Assembly (NCBI RefSeq): GCF_000612725.1
Contig: NZ_HG964451.1
Location: forward strand, 403,634 to 467,633
DNA length: 64,000 bases
Direction of reading: 5' to 3'
DNA from: Mycolicibacterium austroafricanum
GTDB taxonomy: Bacteria > Actinomycetota > Actinomycetes > Mycobacteriales > Mycobacteriaceae
Under the pieces are notes generated by a model, which saw nothing but the letters and a program-made list of their open reading frames with translations, ran no database searches and had not been told where the DNA came from. Shown piece after piece: positions 30,810-40,329 of the stretch. Position numbers and translations under genes: made by a program. How positions within the stretch are numbered: position 1 is the stretch's first letter; each line of letters starts with the position of its first letter.

Positions 30810-31352
30810 GTGACGGGGGTGTATCTGGCAGCCTTCGGCGTCGGCGGTATCGCCGTCCTGACGGCACTGGTGCTCACCGACTTCGACCTCGGAAACGGGT
30901 TCGGCCCCGACGGCCTGCCCTTCCTGAGCCTCACCAGCATGTCGGCGGGCCTGCTCGGCGCAGGCACCGGCGGCCTGATCGCAACCTGGCTCGGGCTCGG
31001 CACCCTGAGCGCGGCGATCGTCGCCCTCGTCAGCGGCGTCATTCTCATCGGTGCGCTGCAGGGCGTTGTCCTGCCCTTCCTGCGCCGCCAGCAGTCCAAC
31101 TCCCAGCGTGGCCGCGCCTCCTATGTCGGGCTGCTCGGCACCGTCACCCTGGACGTGCCCGCCGACGGCTGGGGCGAGGTGGCGTTCGTCGACGCCGACG
31201 GCAACCGGGTCCGCGCCCGCGCCGTCACCGCCGAGCCGGACACCCTGACCAAATCCACCCCGGTCTATATCGCAGACGTCGACGCCGAGTTCATCCACGT
31301 GGTGGCCATCACCGGCGCCGTGCCCGACGTGCCCACCATCGAGAGGAACTGA
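30810..31352 (+). CDS. NfeD-like membrane protein, partner of flotillin
   Basis: A 180-residue protein with three membrane helices in the first 95 residues (two TDFDLGNG-flanked segments and LSAAIVALVSGVILIGALQG), then a cytoplasmic OB-fold domain (about 105-175: ASYVGLLGTVTLDVPADGWGEVAFVD). This is the short NfeD/YqiJ type that occurs beside flotillins. It is four bases upstream of the flotillin gene, so the two are one operon, probably organising a membrane microdomain. It starts with GTG. Confidence 0.82.
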   Translation: MTGVYLAAFGVGGIAVLTALVLTDFDLGNGFGPDGLPFLSLTSMSAGLLGAGTGGLIATWLGLGTLSAAIVALVSGVILIGALQGVVLPFLRRQQSNSQRGRASYVGLLGTVTLDVPADGWGEVAFVDADGNRVRARAVTAEPDTLTKSTPVYIADVDAEFIHVVAITGAVPDVPTIERN

Positions 31353-31356
31353 GCCG

Positions 31357-32790
31357 ATGTCCGTCCTGTTGATCACCGTGATCGCCGGGATCGCCGCGCT
31401 GTTGCTGTTCGTCGCGCTGCCGATCGTGTACGTGAAGAACTACATCAAGGTGCCACCCAACGAGGTCGCGGTGTTCACCGGGCGCGGCCAGCCGAAGGTG
31501 GTCCGCGGCGGCGCACGGTTCCGGGTGCCCGGCATCGAACGCGTCGACATCATGAGCCTGGAGCCGTTCAACGTCAGCATCAACCTGCAGAACGCGTTGT
31601 CCAACAACGGCGTCCCGGTCAACGTCGAGGCGGTCGGCCTGGTCCGGATCGGCTCCGCCGACGAGGCCGTGCAGACCGCGGTGCAGCGCTTCCTGACCTC
31701 CGACCTCAACGAGTTGCAGCGCCAGATCAACGAGATCCTCGCGGGCAGCCTGCGCGGCATCACCGCGACGATGACCGTCGAAGACCTCAACTCCAACCGC
31801 GACACCCTGGCCCGCAGCGTGGTCGACGAGGCCGGCGGCGACCTGGCCCGCATCGGCATGGAGGTCGACGTCCTCAAGATCGCCGGTATCTCCGACCGCA
31901 ACGGCTACCTCGAGTCGCTGGGGCAGCGCCGCATCGCCGAGGTCAAGCGTGATGCCGCCGTCGGCACCGCCGAAGCCGAACGGGACGCGCAGATCCAGTC
32001 CGCGAAGGCGCGGCAGGCGGGAGCGGTCGCGCAGGCCGAGGCCGACACCGCGATCGCGACGGCCAACCAGAAGCGCGACGTCGAGCTCGCGCGGCTGCGC
32101 GCCCAGACCGAGGCCGAGAACGCCCAGGCCGACCAGGCCGGACCGCTGGCCAACGCGCGCGCCCAGAAGGACGTCGGCATCGCCATCGAGCAGGCCGAGG
32201 CCGCCCGGGTGCAGGCCCGGATCGAGGTCGAGCAGCGCCGCGCCGAGCAGTCCCAGGCCGCGCTGCAGGCCGACGTCATCGCGCCGGCCGAAGCCCAGCG
32301 CGCGGCCGACATCGCCCGCGCCGAGGGGCAACGCCAGGCCACGATCCTCGCGGGTCAGGCCGAAGCCGACGCCCGCAAGGCCGCCGCGGATGCGCTGCGG
32401 GTGGAGCGGCAGGCCGAGGCCGACGGCATCAAGGCCAGGCTGGTGGCCGAGGCCGCCGGCAAGAAGGAGATCGCCGCCGCGCTGAACACCTACTCCCCCG
32501 AGGCGGCGCGGCTGCAGACACTGCCCGACGTACTGCAGTCGGTGGTCAAAGCCACCGAGGCCGCGGCCATGCCGCTGTCGGAGATCGAGCGGCTGTCCAT
32601 CATCGGCGGCGCCTCGGACGCGCAGGACGCGGTCGGCGGCCTGCTCGGCGTCAGCCCGTTGGCGGTGGCCAAGATCGTCGAGACCCTCAAATCCTCGGGT
32701 ATCGACGTCGCCGCCATGCTGAACCCGTCACCGGAACCGCCGATCGCTCCGGCCGAGGCCAACGGTGAGGGCGCCGCCCAGCCGCTCTAA
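31357..32790 (+). CDS. Flotillin / YqiK-like SPFH-domain protein
   Basis: A 477-residue membrane scaffold protein. An N-terminal membrane segment (1-25) is followed by an SPFH/PHB domain (about 30-200; [28 protein letters not shown] ... [20 protein letters not shown]). A long Ala/Glu/Gln-rich coiled coil comes next (about 200-370, many AEAER/QAEA repeats), then a C-terminal flotillin tail. It probably oligomerises at the inner membrane with the NfeD-like partner. Its stop overlaps the convergent devR gene by four bases. Confidence 0.92.
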   Translation: MSVLLITVIAGIAALLLFVALPIVYVKNYIKVPPNEVAVFTGRGQPKVVRGGARFRVPGIERVDIMSLEPFNVSINLQNALSNNGVPVNVEAVGLVRIGSADEAVQTAVQRFLTSDLNELQRQINEILAGSLRGITATMTVEDLNSNRDTLARSVVDEAGGDLARIGMEVDVLKIAGISDRNGYLESLGQRRIAEVKRDAAVGTAEAERDAQIQSAKARQAGAVAQAEADTAIATANQKRDVELARLRAQTEAENAQADQAGPLANARAQKDVGIAIEQAEAARVQARIEVEQRRAEQSQAALQADVIAPAEAQRAADIARAEGQRQATILAGQAEADARKAAADALRVERQAEADGIKARLVAEAAGKKEIAAALNTYSPEAARLQTLPDVLQSVVKATEAAAMPLSEIERLSIIGGASDAQDAVGGLLGVSPLAVAKIVETLKSSGIDVAAMLNPSPEPPIAPAEANGEGAAQPL

Positions 32791-33425
32791 CGGCCGGCCC
32801 GATCCAGCCTGGACACGAACACGGCCGCCTGGGTGCGGCGCTCCATACCGAGTTTGGCCAACAGCCGGGAGACGTAGTTTTTCACGGTCTTCTCGGCCAG
32901 GAACATCCGGTCCGCGATCTGCTTGTTGGTCAGCCCTTCGCCGAGCAGGTCAAGCAGCACCCGCTCCTGGCTGCTCAGACCCAGCAGCGGGTCTGCGCGC
33001 TCGGCGGTGTCGCGCAACCTCGACATCAGCGCCGCCGCGGCGCGATTGTCCAGCAGAGACCGCCCCGCACCCACGTCTTTGATCGCTTCGGCGAGCTCCA
33101 TACCCTTGATGTCTTTGATGACGTAGCCACTCGCGCCGGCCAGGATCGCATCGAGCATGGCCTCGTCCGACGTGAACGACGTCAGCATCAGGCACCGCAG
33201 CCCCGGCACCCGGGACAGCAGATCCCGGCACAATTCGATGCCGTTGCCGTCCGGTAACCGGACATCGAGCACCGCGACTTCCGGCGCGACGGCGGGGATC
33301 CGGGTCAGCGCCTCGGACACCGAACCCGCCTCACCGACCACGTCCAACTCCGGATCAGTGCTGAGCAGATCGATAAGGCCCCGCCTGACCACTTCGTGAT
33401 CATCGACCAGAAACACGCGCACCAT
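32787..33425 (-). CDS. devR: DevR/DosR dormancy response regulator
   Basis: A NarL/LuxR-family regulator nearly superimposable on M. tuberculosis Dos[82 protein letters not shown]. Phospho-acceptor Asp54, acidic-pocket Asp8/Asp9, Lys104, DNA-contact Lys179/Lys182/Asn183 and Thr198 all keep DosR numbering. It is 212 residues, slightly short at the C-terminus. ATG at 33425. No sensor kinase adjoins it; the DevS-like kinase is at 47854-49560. A strong DosR box lies 59-73 bases upstream, implying autoregulation. Confidence 0.95.
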   Translation of the reverse strand: MVRVFLVDDHEVVRRGLIDLLSTDPELDVVGEAGSVSEALTRIPAVAPEVAVLDVRLPDGNGIELCRDLLSRVPGLRCLMLTSFTSDEAMLDAILAGASGYVIKDIKGMELAEAIKDVGAGRSLLDNRAAAALMSRLRDTAERADPLLGLSSQERVLLDLLGEGLTNKQIADRMFLAEKTVKNYVSRLLAKLGMERRTQAAVFVSRLDRAGR

Positions 33426-33483
33426 CGGACAACCTTTCGCCAGCCCCGGTTTCAGATCGTCGGCGCTGCGGTGTCCCCGAGGT

Positions 33484-33498
33484 AGGGCCGCAGGTCCC
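33484..33498. promoter_or_regulatory. DosR-type box upstream of devR and the MgtE-like gene
   Basis: AGGGCCGCAGGTCCC fits the consensus AGGGCC-N3-RGTCCC fully. It sits in the devR/mgtE divergent gap; a weaker copy, AAGGACCTCGGACTC, starts 23 bases to the right (33507-33521). Confidence 0.75.
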
Positions 33499-33608
33499 CG
33501 GCTGCGAAGGACCTCGGACTCTGCCACCGGTGCGGCGTCGAGGCCGATTATTCGTGGCGTGGCCTTCGACGTGACGCTCAACCCGCGGCCGACCGGCGAG
33601 TCCCGCGG

Positions 33609-34610
33609 ATGACGTCGTCGGCGGAGGTTGCGCCCACTACGGAGAAGTTCCTCGGGCCCACTGATCAGGCGCTGCACCACGCCTCGCGCAACGTCCCCAC
33701 CTCCACCGCCGACACGTTGGTCGAGGATGCGCTCGCCGCCATGCGCGGCAAGCGATTCGACAGTGCCGCGGCGGTCGCGGTGATCGACGCCCGGCAGCGG
33801 TTGCGGGGTATCGCGACGATCGAGGCGATGTTGGCCGCCGACCCGGGGCAGCGCGTGCGCGACGTGATGGATTCCGCACCGCCCGCGGTCGCTCCGGACA
33901 CCGATCAGGAGCATGCGGCCTGGCAGGCGGTGCACCGCGCGGAGCCCTACCTCGCCGTCGTCGACGGGGACGGACGCTTCCTCGGGCTGATCTCACCGCA
34001 GCGGCTGCTCGGCGTTCTGCTGCAGGAACATGACGAAGACCTGGCTCGGCTCGGCGGCTTCATGCGTGATGTGGAGTCCGTGCGGACCACCAGCGTCGAG
34101 TCGGTGCGGAATCGGCTGTGGCACAGGGTGCCGTGGCTCGTCGTCGGCCTGCTCGGCGCGATGGTTTCGGCGGTCCTGATGACGGCCTTCGACGCGCAAC
34201 TCAACGCCGACCTGGCCGTCGCGTACTTCGTTCCCGGCATCGTGTACCTGGCCGACGCCGTGGGCACACAGACCGAGACACTGGCGATCCGCGGGCTGTC
34301 GGTGGGTGTCGGCATCCGCCGGATCGTCGTCCGCGAAGCGCTCACCGGGCTGTCGATGGGAATCCTGCTGGCAGCGGTCATGTGGCCGCTTGTCGCGATG
34401 ATGACCGCCAACTTTGCTCTGGCACTGGCCGTTTCGCTCACCGTGATCGGCGCCAGCAGCGCGTCCACGGTGGTGGCCCTGTGCCTGCCGTGGTTGCTGC
34501 ACCGCCTCGGGAGGGATCCGGCGTTCGGATCCGGCCCGCTGGCGACGGTGGTCCAGGATCTGCTGTCGATCCTGTTCTATTTCGCCGCGGTCACCGCGCT
34601 GCTCGGCTAG
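33609..34610 (+). CDS. MgtE-like divalent-cation transporter with CBS pair
   Basis: A 333-residue protein with a CBS pair (about 25-150; [32 protein letters not shown]) followed by five membrane helices (from about 175) with the MgtE-type ending [18 protein letters not shown]. Compared with standard MgtE (about 450 residues) it lacks the N-terminal MgtE_N superhelical domain that gates Mg2+ flow. Divergent from devR across a gap with a strong DosR box, so probably hypoxia-induced. Ion specificity is inferred from the family. Confidence 0.85.
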   Translation: MTSSAEVAPTTEKFLGPTDQALHHASRNVPTSTADTLVEDALAAMRGKRFDSAAAVAVIDARQRLRGIATIEAMLAADPGQRVRDVMDSAPPAVAPDTDQEHAAWQAVHRAEPYLAVVDGDGRFLGLISPQRLLGVLLQEHDEDLARLGGFMRDVESVRTTSVESVRNRLWHRVPWLVVGLLGAMVSAVLMTAFDAQLNADLAVAYFVPGIVYLADAVGTQTETLAIRGLSVGVGIRRIVVREALTGLSMGILLAAVMWPLVAMMTANFALALAVSLTVIGASSASTVVALCLPWLLHRLGRDPAFGSGPLATVVQDLLSILFYFAAVTALLG

Positions 34611-34627
34611 CCTCTTGCGCTGCCCGG

Positions 34628-34683
34628 TGGGCCGAAGGTGGCACAGGTCCTCGGCCTGCGGAGGGTTCGGGGCCGAAGGCCTC
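34628..34683. promoter_or_regulatory. Two weak DosR-like sites before a universal stress protein gene
   Basis: TGGGCCGAAGGTGGC (34628-34642) and GGGGCCGAAGGCCTC (34669-34683) share GGGCCGAAGG and each differ from the box consensus at about three positions. They lie in the 161-base gap before the stress-protein gene at 34772. Confidence 0.4.
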
Positions 34684-34771
34684 TAGAGACCGGGCCCGCC
34701 ACCCCATAACGTGTCAGGTGCGGCCTGGAGTCGAACCCGCCTGCCGCGCCAGTCGAGATGAGGAGCACACG

Positions 34772-35665
34772 ATGGCCGCGGCCGCGGAGTTCGGAAATGA
34801 GATCGGGAATGTAGTTGTCGGCGTCGACGATTCGCCCTCGTCACAGCCGGCGCTGGAGTGGGCCGCCGCGGAGGCGAAGCTGCGGAACATACCGCTCGTC
34901 ATCCTGTATGCGACCACGCTGCCCATCGGGGCGTGGCCGGTCGTTCCGGTCCCGACCGGCTTCCTGGACTGGCAGCGGCAGATCGGCCAGGACATCCTGA
35001 AGGACGCCGGTCAGATCGCCAAGGAACTCACCGGGGGCGCCGTTCCGGTGACCGCCGAGTTCGCCGTCGCGACCCCGACCGCCGCACTGGTGGAGGCGTC
35101 GCACACGGCGGGAATGGTGGTCGTCGGTTCCCGGGGGCAGGGTGGCCTGCTGCGCAAGGTGCTCGGAAGCACCAGCATGGGGGTGATCCACCGCGCACAC
35201 TGCCCGGTCGTCGTGGTGCACGACGAGGAGCCGGCGCCGCCCGGAGGGGCGCCGGTGGTGCTGGGGTTCGACGGCTCCCCCGGGTCCGAAGCCGCTGTCG
35301 AGATCGCGTTTCAGGAGGCCTCGCGCCGGGGTGTGGGGCTTGTCGCGCTGCACTCGTGGTGGTCGCCGGGCGCCTTCGAGATGCCGGGCTTCGACTGGGA
35401 GGAGATTCGCCCCGAGGTGGAACAGGAAGCCGCTCGACAGCTCGCGCCCTGGCAGAAGCGTTATCCCGGGGTGGCAGTCGAACGTGTCGTGGTGTCCGAC
35501 GAGCCGGCCCGCCGGCTCGTCGAGCGGTCCGAGTCGGCTCAGTTGCTCATCGTGGGCAGTCACGGGTACGGCGCGGTGACGGGCGCGCTGCTCGGGTCGG
35601 TCAGCGGCGCCGTGGTGCAGGCGGCACGGGTGCCCGTCATGGTGGTCCGCCCGCGAACCCCGTGA
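34772..35665 (+). CDS. Universal stress protein, tandem-domain (Rv2623/Rv2005c type)
   Basis: A 297-residue protein with two USP domains (about 12-150 and 160-295). Nucleotide-binding loops [20 protein letters not shown] and [20 protein letters not shown] follow the G-x2-G-x9-G-S pattern. Family members bind ATP and modulate growth under hypoxia; no enzymatic activity is implied. ATG at 34772 follows AGGAG. The antiporter gene follows after 48 bases and is probably co-transcribed. Confidence 0.92.
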   Translation: MAAAAEFGNEIGNVVVGVDDSPSSQPALEWAAAEAKLRNIPLVILYATTLPIGAWPVVPVPTGFLDWQRQIGQDILKDAGQIAKELTGGAVPVTAEFAVATPTAALVEASHTAGMVVVGSRGQGGLLRKVLGSTSMGVIHRAHCPVVVVHDEEPAPPGGAPVVLGFDGSPGSEAAVEIAFQEASRRGVGLVALHSWWSPGAFEMPGFDWEEIRPEVEQEAARQLAPWQKRYPGVAVERVVVSDEPARRLVERSESAQLLIVGSHGYGAVTGALLGSVSGAVVQAARVPVMVVRPRTP

Positions 35666-35713
35666 GGGTCGGCCAGAATCTGCTGCGCGCACGCCGGATA
35701 GTCTGATCCCGAC

Positions 35714-37414
35714 ATGGACGGCCACCTTTTTCCGACCATCGCGATCATCCTGGCGCTCGCCACCGCTGCAGGCGTAGTGGCCACCAGGCTGCGTCAGCCG
35801 CTCATCGTGGCGTTCATCATGGTCGGCGTCGCGGTGGGTCCGGTCGGTGCCGGTTGGGTATCGGCCGACAGCACCATGGAGTTGTTGGCCAGGCTGGGCC
35901 TCGCCGTCCTGTTGTTCCTGGTCGGACTCAGGCTGGATCTGCATATGATCCGCAACACCGGACCCGTCGCGGTGATCACCGGGCTCGGCCAGGTGCTCGT
36001 CACGTTCGCACTCGGCCTGCTCATCGCGCTCGCGCTGGGGATGGACAACGTGACGGCGCTCTATGTCGCTGTGGCGCTGACCTTCTCGTCGACGATCATC
36101 ATCGTCAAGCTGTTGTCGGACAAACGGGAATTGGAGCAGCTGCACGGACGGATAGCGCTCGGCATCCTCATCGTCCAGGACATCGTCGTCGTCGTGGTGA
36201 TGATCGCCCTCACCGCTTCCGGGCGAGGTGGCGAGGGCAGCGTGGGGGCGGGTATCGCGGCCGTCGCCCTCAAGGGCATCGGCCTGCTCGCCACCCTCTG
36301 GGTGCTGATGCGGTTCGTCCTGCCCTGGCTGATGCCGCAGATCGCGCGGTCCCAGGAGTTGCTGGTTCTGTTCGGAGTCGCGTACGCCGTGTCGGTCGCA
36401 TCGTTTTCCGAGTGGCTGGGATTCAGCTCCGAGGTCGGAGCCTTCCTCGCCGGAGTCTCGTTGGCCGGCACCCAGTTCCGTGACGCGCTCGGGGCCCGGT
36501 TGGTCAGTCTGCGGGATTTCCTGCTGTTCTTCTTCTTCCTGAACCTGGGCGCGGGCCTGGACTTCAGCGAAGCGGCGGGACAGATCACCGCGGCCATCAT
36601 CCTGTCGGTCTTCGTGTTGGTGGCCAAGCCCGCGATCGTCATCGCGATCATGTCGGTGATGCGCTACCCGGTACGCGTCGGGTTTCTCGTCGGGCTGCCG
36701 CTCGCCCAGATCTCCGAATTCTCGCTGATCCTTGCGGCGTTGGGGCTCAGCCTGGGACATATCAGCAACGCCACCGTCAGCCTGATCACCGTGGTCGGCC
36801 TCATCACCATCGCCGCATCGACGTACATGACGATGTATTCGGACGGCATCTTCGCGCGTTCGCAGCGGTGGCTGTCCCATCTGGAGAGAAAGCACCAGAG
36901 AGACCACGAGGTGGCCGGCCTCTCCGACGGCGACTTCGACATCATCCTGTTCGGCCTGGGCCGATTCGGCAGTCATCTCGCCGATCGGCTGTCCGGTGCC
37001 GGCCATCGCGTCCTCGGTGTCGACTTCGATCCGCACGGGGTCAGGGCACACCGCCGCGACGGTGTGACGACGACGTTCGGAAGCGCCGAGGATCTCGACC
37101 TGCTGGAGGCACTGCCACTGGACCGGGCCAAGTACGTCATCAGTGCGATCCCGGTTCTGCAGACGAATCTCGCACTGCTGCACGGGCTACGGCAGCACCA
37201 GTTCTCGGGTGCGGTCGCGCTGACAGCGCACACCCGCCACGATGCGGAGCGGCTGCGGGCCACCGGGGTGGAGATCGTCATCGAGCCGTTTTCTTCTGCG
37301 GCCCACACGACGTCGAACACCCTGCACGACCTGTTGACCACTGAGTTCGAAGACACCGACGACGAGGGATACAGCGACGACGAGGGCGGTGCTCAGCCGC
37401 GCCCCTCGAGGTAG
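35714..37414 (+). CDS. Kef-type K+/H+ antiporter (CPA2) with RCK/TrkA-N domain
   Basis: A 566-residue protein: about twelve membrane helices (1-380) of the CPA2 fold (FLVGLRLDLHMIRNTGPVAVITGLGQV; LGFSSEVGAFLAGVSLAGTQFRD), then a cytoplasmic RCK domain from about 405 (DFDIILFGLGRFGSHLADRLSGAGHRVLGVDFDPH) that binds nucleotide. The C-terminus is short and acidic (EDTDDEGYSDDEGG). It probably tunes K+/pH homeostasis under stress. It overlaps the convergent fusion gene by 22 bases. Confidence 0.92.
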   Translation: MDGHLFPTIAIILALATAAGVVATRLRQPLIVAFIMVGVAVGPVGAGWVSADSTMELLARLGLAVLLFLVGLRLDLHMIRNTGPVAVITGLGQVLVTFALGLLIALALGMDNVTALYVAVALTFSSTIIIVKLLSDKRELEQLHGRIALGILIVQDIVVVVVMIALTASGRGGEGSVGAGIAAVALKGIGLLATLWVLMRFVLPWLMPQIARSQELLVLFGVAYAVSVASFSEWLGFSSEVGAFLAGVSLAGTQFRDALGARLVSLRDFLLFFFFLNLGAGLDFSEAAGQITAAIILSVFVLVAKPAIVIAIMSVMRYPVRVGFLVGLPLAQISEFSLILAALGLSLGHISNATVSLITVVGLITIAASTYMTMYSDGIFARSQRWLSHLERKHQRDHEVAGLSDGDFDIILFGLGRFGSHLADRLSGAGHRVLGVDFDPHGVRAHRRDGVTTTFGSAEDLDLLEALPLDRAKYVISAIPVLQTNLALLHGLRQHQFSGAVALTAHTRHDAERLRATGVEIVIEPFSSAAHTTSNTLHDLLTTEFEDTDDEGYSDDEGGAQPRPSR

Positions 37415-39045
37415 CGTGTGCGCACCGCGTCGGCGATCTGTCTGCGGACCCGTTCGATCTCGGCGGCTCGGTGCGCGGCGACTTCGTCTTCCCAGCAAGC
37501 CACTTCGGCCGCCAGTTCGGTGTCGGCGATGGTGTGTCCGAGCCAGCGGGAGAAGTCACCGCGCTCGAGATGGAACTGTAGGCTCTCGGGTGTCAGCTGC
37601 AGGATGGCCTGACCGAAGTCGCGCATCGTCGCCGCAGGCGTGACCGGCTGGCCGTCTTCAGCCTGGAAGTAGAACCGGCGCTCCCGCGGAAGCGCGACAT
37701 CGACGTACTTGTGTCGGTGCCGGATATGGGCCGTCCGGCGCCGGGCGACCGTGAAGGGCCTCGACGCGTCGGTGCCGTAGCGAATAGTGGCCCACTGCAC
37801 CGGATTCGCGACGGATTCGGCGCGGTCGGGTCGGATCGCCTCCACCACGACGTCGCTGGCGTCGACCTCGTCGGCCGGAAGCGTCGCCGGCGCGAACGAC
37901 GACAGCACGTACCCGCCCCGACGGACCCAGCGCTCTTCCCGCTGACGCCCGAGCAGATGGGCCTCGTCCCAGATCACCCAGTGCGGAAAGCCGTGCCGTT
38001 CGCGGTGGGCCTCGACGACGGAACGCAGCCGATGCGCGTACCCACTCTTGGCTTCGGCATCCAGAGCGGACAGGTCTACGACGAGACTTGTTGCGGGGTG
38101 CAGCATCTCGACCAAATCGGGAGGTTCGACAAGATTGTGCCGGCTGTCGACCAGCACCACGTTGTCGAGTTCCCTGAGCTCGGCGTGGTCCCCTTCGGGA
38201 TCCACGACCAGCACGCCGTAGCCCGCCAGGATCCACTGCTCGGCCATCAGTCCGATGAGGTGACTCTTGCCCGAGCCCGGCGGCCCGGTGACGACGATGC
38301 GCCCCTGGCTGCCCGGCAACTGCGCAGGCGTGTGATCGTCGAAGACGCCGATGTCGACCCAACGCCGGGGCGGGCACCATCGACGCGCGCCGCTGAGGAT
38401 CGGGCCGTCGAGCAGCCCGGCGACTCCCTTTCCGTCCCGGTCGTCCATCACCAGGTCGGCGTGCGCCTTGACCGAGGCGACGGCGTTCGCCACCGCGACA
38501 CCCAGTTCGGCTGCCGCCATCATCGACAGGTCGTTCTCGGCGTCACCGATCGCGATCGTGTTGTGCGGGGACCGGTTGATCCGGGAGAGCAGGCTGCGCA
38601 GCCCGCTACCTTTGGTCACCCCGGCCGGCAACACCATCAGCGCTTCACGGTTGCGGATGATCTGGCAGTCCAGGCCGAGGACCCCGATCGCCTCGACCAC
38701 CCCTGCCACGTGGTGGCCGTCGGTGGCGATCAACGCCGCACCCCGACGAAAAGGGATGTGGCGCCGCGTCAATTCGGCGTCCAAAGCAGATTCCACCGGC
38801 GCGGCCAGCAGGATGTCCTGCCCGTCGACCACCGCCACGGCGCCGTTCTCCAGCACCAGCGCGTCGGCGTGCTCGGCGATTCCGGGAAATTCTGCGTGGA
38901 GTTCGGCCGCGATGCGTCCGGTCACGAACACGACGCAGACGCCGCCGTCCCTGGCTCGCCGGATGGCGCGCAACGCGTCGACCGAAAGTTCTCCGGACGA
39001 GGTCAGCGTGCCGTCGATGTCGGCCGCGACGACTTGGAAGAACAC
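37393..39045 (-). CDS. HAD phosphatase fused to HerA-like P-loop ATPase
   Basis: A 550-residue two-part protein. Residues 1-215 form a HAD-IIB (Cof/sucrose-phosphatase-like) domain: nucleophile DIDGT near residue 9, VFVTGR, and IAIGDAENDLSM. Residues 245-400 form a DUF87/HerA-like ATPase with Walker A GPPGSGKSHL and Walker B-like HWVIWDEAHLL. A C-terminal helical region rich in Arg/Glu follows. The substrate of either half is unknown. GTG start at 39045, nine bases after the CNNM gene, so it is last in a three-gene operon (kinase, CNNM, fusion). Confidence 0.85.
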   Translation of the reverse strand: MFFQVVAADIDGTLTSSGELSVDALRAIRRARDGGVCVVFVTGRIAAELHAEFPGIAEHADALVLENGAVAVVDGQDILLAAPVESALDAELTRRHIPFRRGAALIATDGHHVAGVVEAIGVLGLDCQIIRNREALMVLPAGVTKGSGLRSLLSRINRSPHNTIAIGDAENDLSMMAAAELGVAVANAVASVKAHADLVMDDRDGKGVAGLLDGPILSGARRWCPPRRWVDIGVFDDHTPAQLPGSQGRIVVTGPPGSGKSHLIGLMAEQWILAGYGVLVVDPEGDHAELRELDNVVLVDSRHNLVEPPDLVEMLHPATSLVVDLSALDAEAKSGYAHRLRSVVEAHRERHGFPHWVIWDEAHLLGRQREERWVRRGGYVLSSFAPATLPADEVDASDVVVEAIRPDRAESVANPVQWATIRYGTDASRPFTVARRRTAHIRHRHKYVDVALPRERRFYFQAEDGQPVTPAATMRDFGQAILQLTPESLQFHLERGDFSRWLGHTIADTELAAEVACWEDEVAAHRAAEIERVRRQIADAVRTRYLEGRG

Positions 39046-39054
39046 GTCACCAAC

Positions 39055-40326
39055 CTACTGCTGCTGTGGCCACAGCCGCACCTCGGCGATGGCGTGCCTG
39101 TCCACCGCCGTGACGTCGAACCGGTAGCCGGCGATCTGGACGTGGTCGCCGGGACCGCTCGGTATGCGTCCGAGGATGCTCAGCATCAGACCCGCAACCG
39201 TGGTGTAGTCCCCGCTGGGCAGGCTCGACGCGTCGACGCCCACGTCGACCAGGTCGTGAATCGGGAACGACCCCGGCAGGATTCGGCTGCCGTCCGGGAG
39301 CACCCGCACCGCTCTGACGTCCTTGTCCTGCTCGTCGTAGATCTCGCCGACGACCTCTTCCAGCAGGTCCTCCAGGGCCACTATTCCGGTGACGCCGCCG
39401 CGCTCACCGATGACCAGGGCGAACTGTTCACGCTCATCCATCAGACGGGACATCGCGGCGGTGACCCGCAGACTGTCGGGCAGCAGCAGCGCCGGGCGCG
39501 CGACGTCGGCCACGGTTCCGGTGGACCCCAGCAGATCACGCAGGTGCACCACGCCGATCGCGTCGTCCAGTTCCCCCGACGGCACGACGGGCGCCCTGGT
39601 GTGCCCTGACGCCGCCAGCGCCGTGAGTGCTTGGGGCACGGGCAGATCCGCGCGCAACCGGAACACCCGTGGTCGTGGCACGACGACCTCGCGGAGCGCG
39701 CGCTCGTGGATCTCGAGGGCGCCGGAGATGATCTTGCGCTGTTCGGGATTCAGCTCGCTGTGACCGGCGATCAACTCCCTCAGCTCACCAAATGTCATTT
39801 CCCCCTTGCCGACGTCCGGGTCCCCGCCCAGCAGCCTCACGACGATGTCGGTCGCCTGCCCGAGGGCCCAGACGACGGGGGTGGCGGCGATCGCCAACGC
39901 TCTCAGCACAGGTGCCACCAGCGCCGCCCAGCGCCGTGCGTACTGCATGCCGAGGCGCTTGGGTGCGAGTTCGCCGACGACCAGCGTGGATGCGGTGACG
40001 AGGATGGTCACCGCGGCGATGCTGACGGGTGCCGCAGCGCCGCCGAGGAATTGCAGCCGGGACTCCAGGGGTTGGGCGAGGGACACCGCCGCGGTGGCCG
40101 AAGCGAGGAATCCGGCCAGTGTGATGCCGAGCTGGATGGTCGCCAGAAACCGGTTCGGCTCCCGCGCGAGACGCACCACGATGCGGTCGCTGCGGCCGCC
40201 GCGGCGTTCCATCTCCCGCAGCTGTCCCTCCCCCAGCGAGATGAACGCCGCCTCGCTGCCCGACAGCAGGCCGTTGACCAGTACGAGCACTCCCACCAGC
40301 GCCAGGTCGAGCCAGTACCCGGTCAT
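39055..40326 (-). CDS. CNNM/CorC-type transporter (DUF21-CBS-CorC_HlyC)
   Basis: A 423-residue membrane protein: DUF21/CNNM transmembrane domain (1-190, three to four helices; SGSEAAFISLGEGQLREMERRGGR is the family signature). A CBS pair (about 205-325) contains EVVVPRPRVFRLRADLPV and GVTGIVALEDLLEEVVGEIYDEQD, and a CorC_HlyC domain completes it. Members handle Mg2+/Co2+ efflux; ion specificity is inferred. It starts three bases after the kinase gene's stop. Confidence 0.9.
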   Translation of the reverse strand: MTGYWLDLALVGVLVLVNGLLSGSEAAFISLGEGQLREMERRGGRSDRIVVRLAREPNRFLATIQLGITLAGFLASATAAVSLAQPLESRLQFLGGAAAPVSIAAVTILVTASTLVVGELAPKRLGMQYARRWAALVAPVLRALAIAATPVVWALGQATDIVVRLLGGDPDVGKGEMTFGELRELIAGHSELNPEQRKIISGALEIHERALREVVVPRPRVFRLRADLPVPQALTALAASGHTRAPVVPSGELDDAIGVVHLRDLLGSTGTVADVARPALLLPDSLRVTAAMSRLMDEREQFALVIGERGGVTGIVALEDLLEEVVGEIYDEQDKDVRAVRVLPDGSRILPGSFPIHDLVDVGVDASSLPSGDYTTVAGLMLSILGRIPSGPGDHVQIAGYRFDVTAVDRHAIAEVRLWPQQQ

Positions 40327-40329
40327 GGA

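Noticed and set aside
34611..34771. Possible small RNA or gene before the first universal stress protein
   Set aside because: Only weak DosR-like sites were seen; no frame or terminator-like structure to support a transcript.
34841..37183. 780-codon minus-strand frame across the stress protein and antiporter genes
   Set aside because: His/Asp/Arg/Gln-rich shadow with no motif; the plus strand encodes intact USP and Kef proteins.
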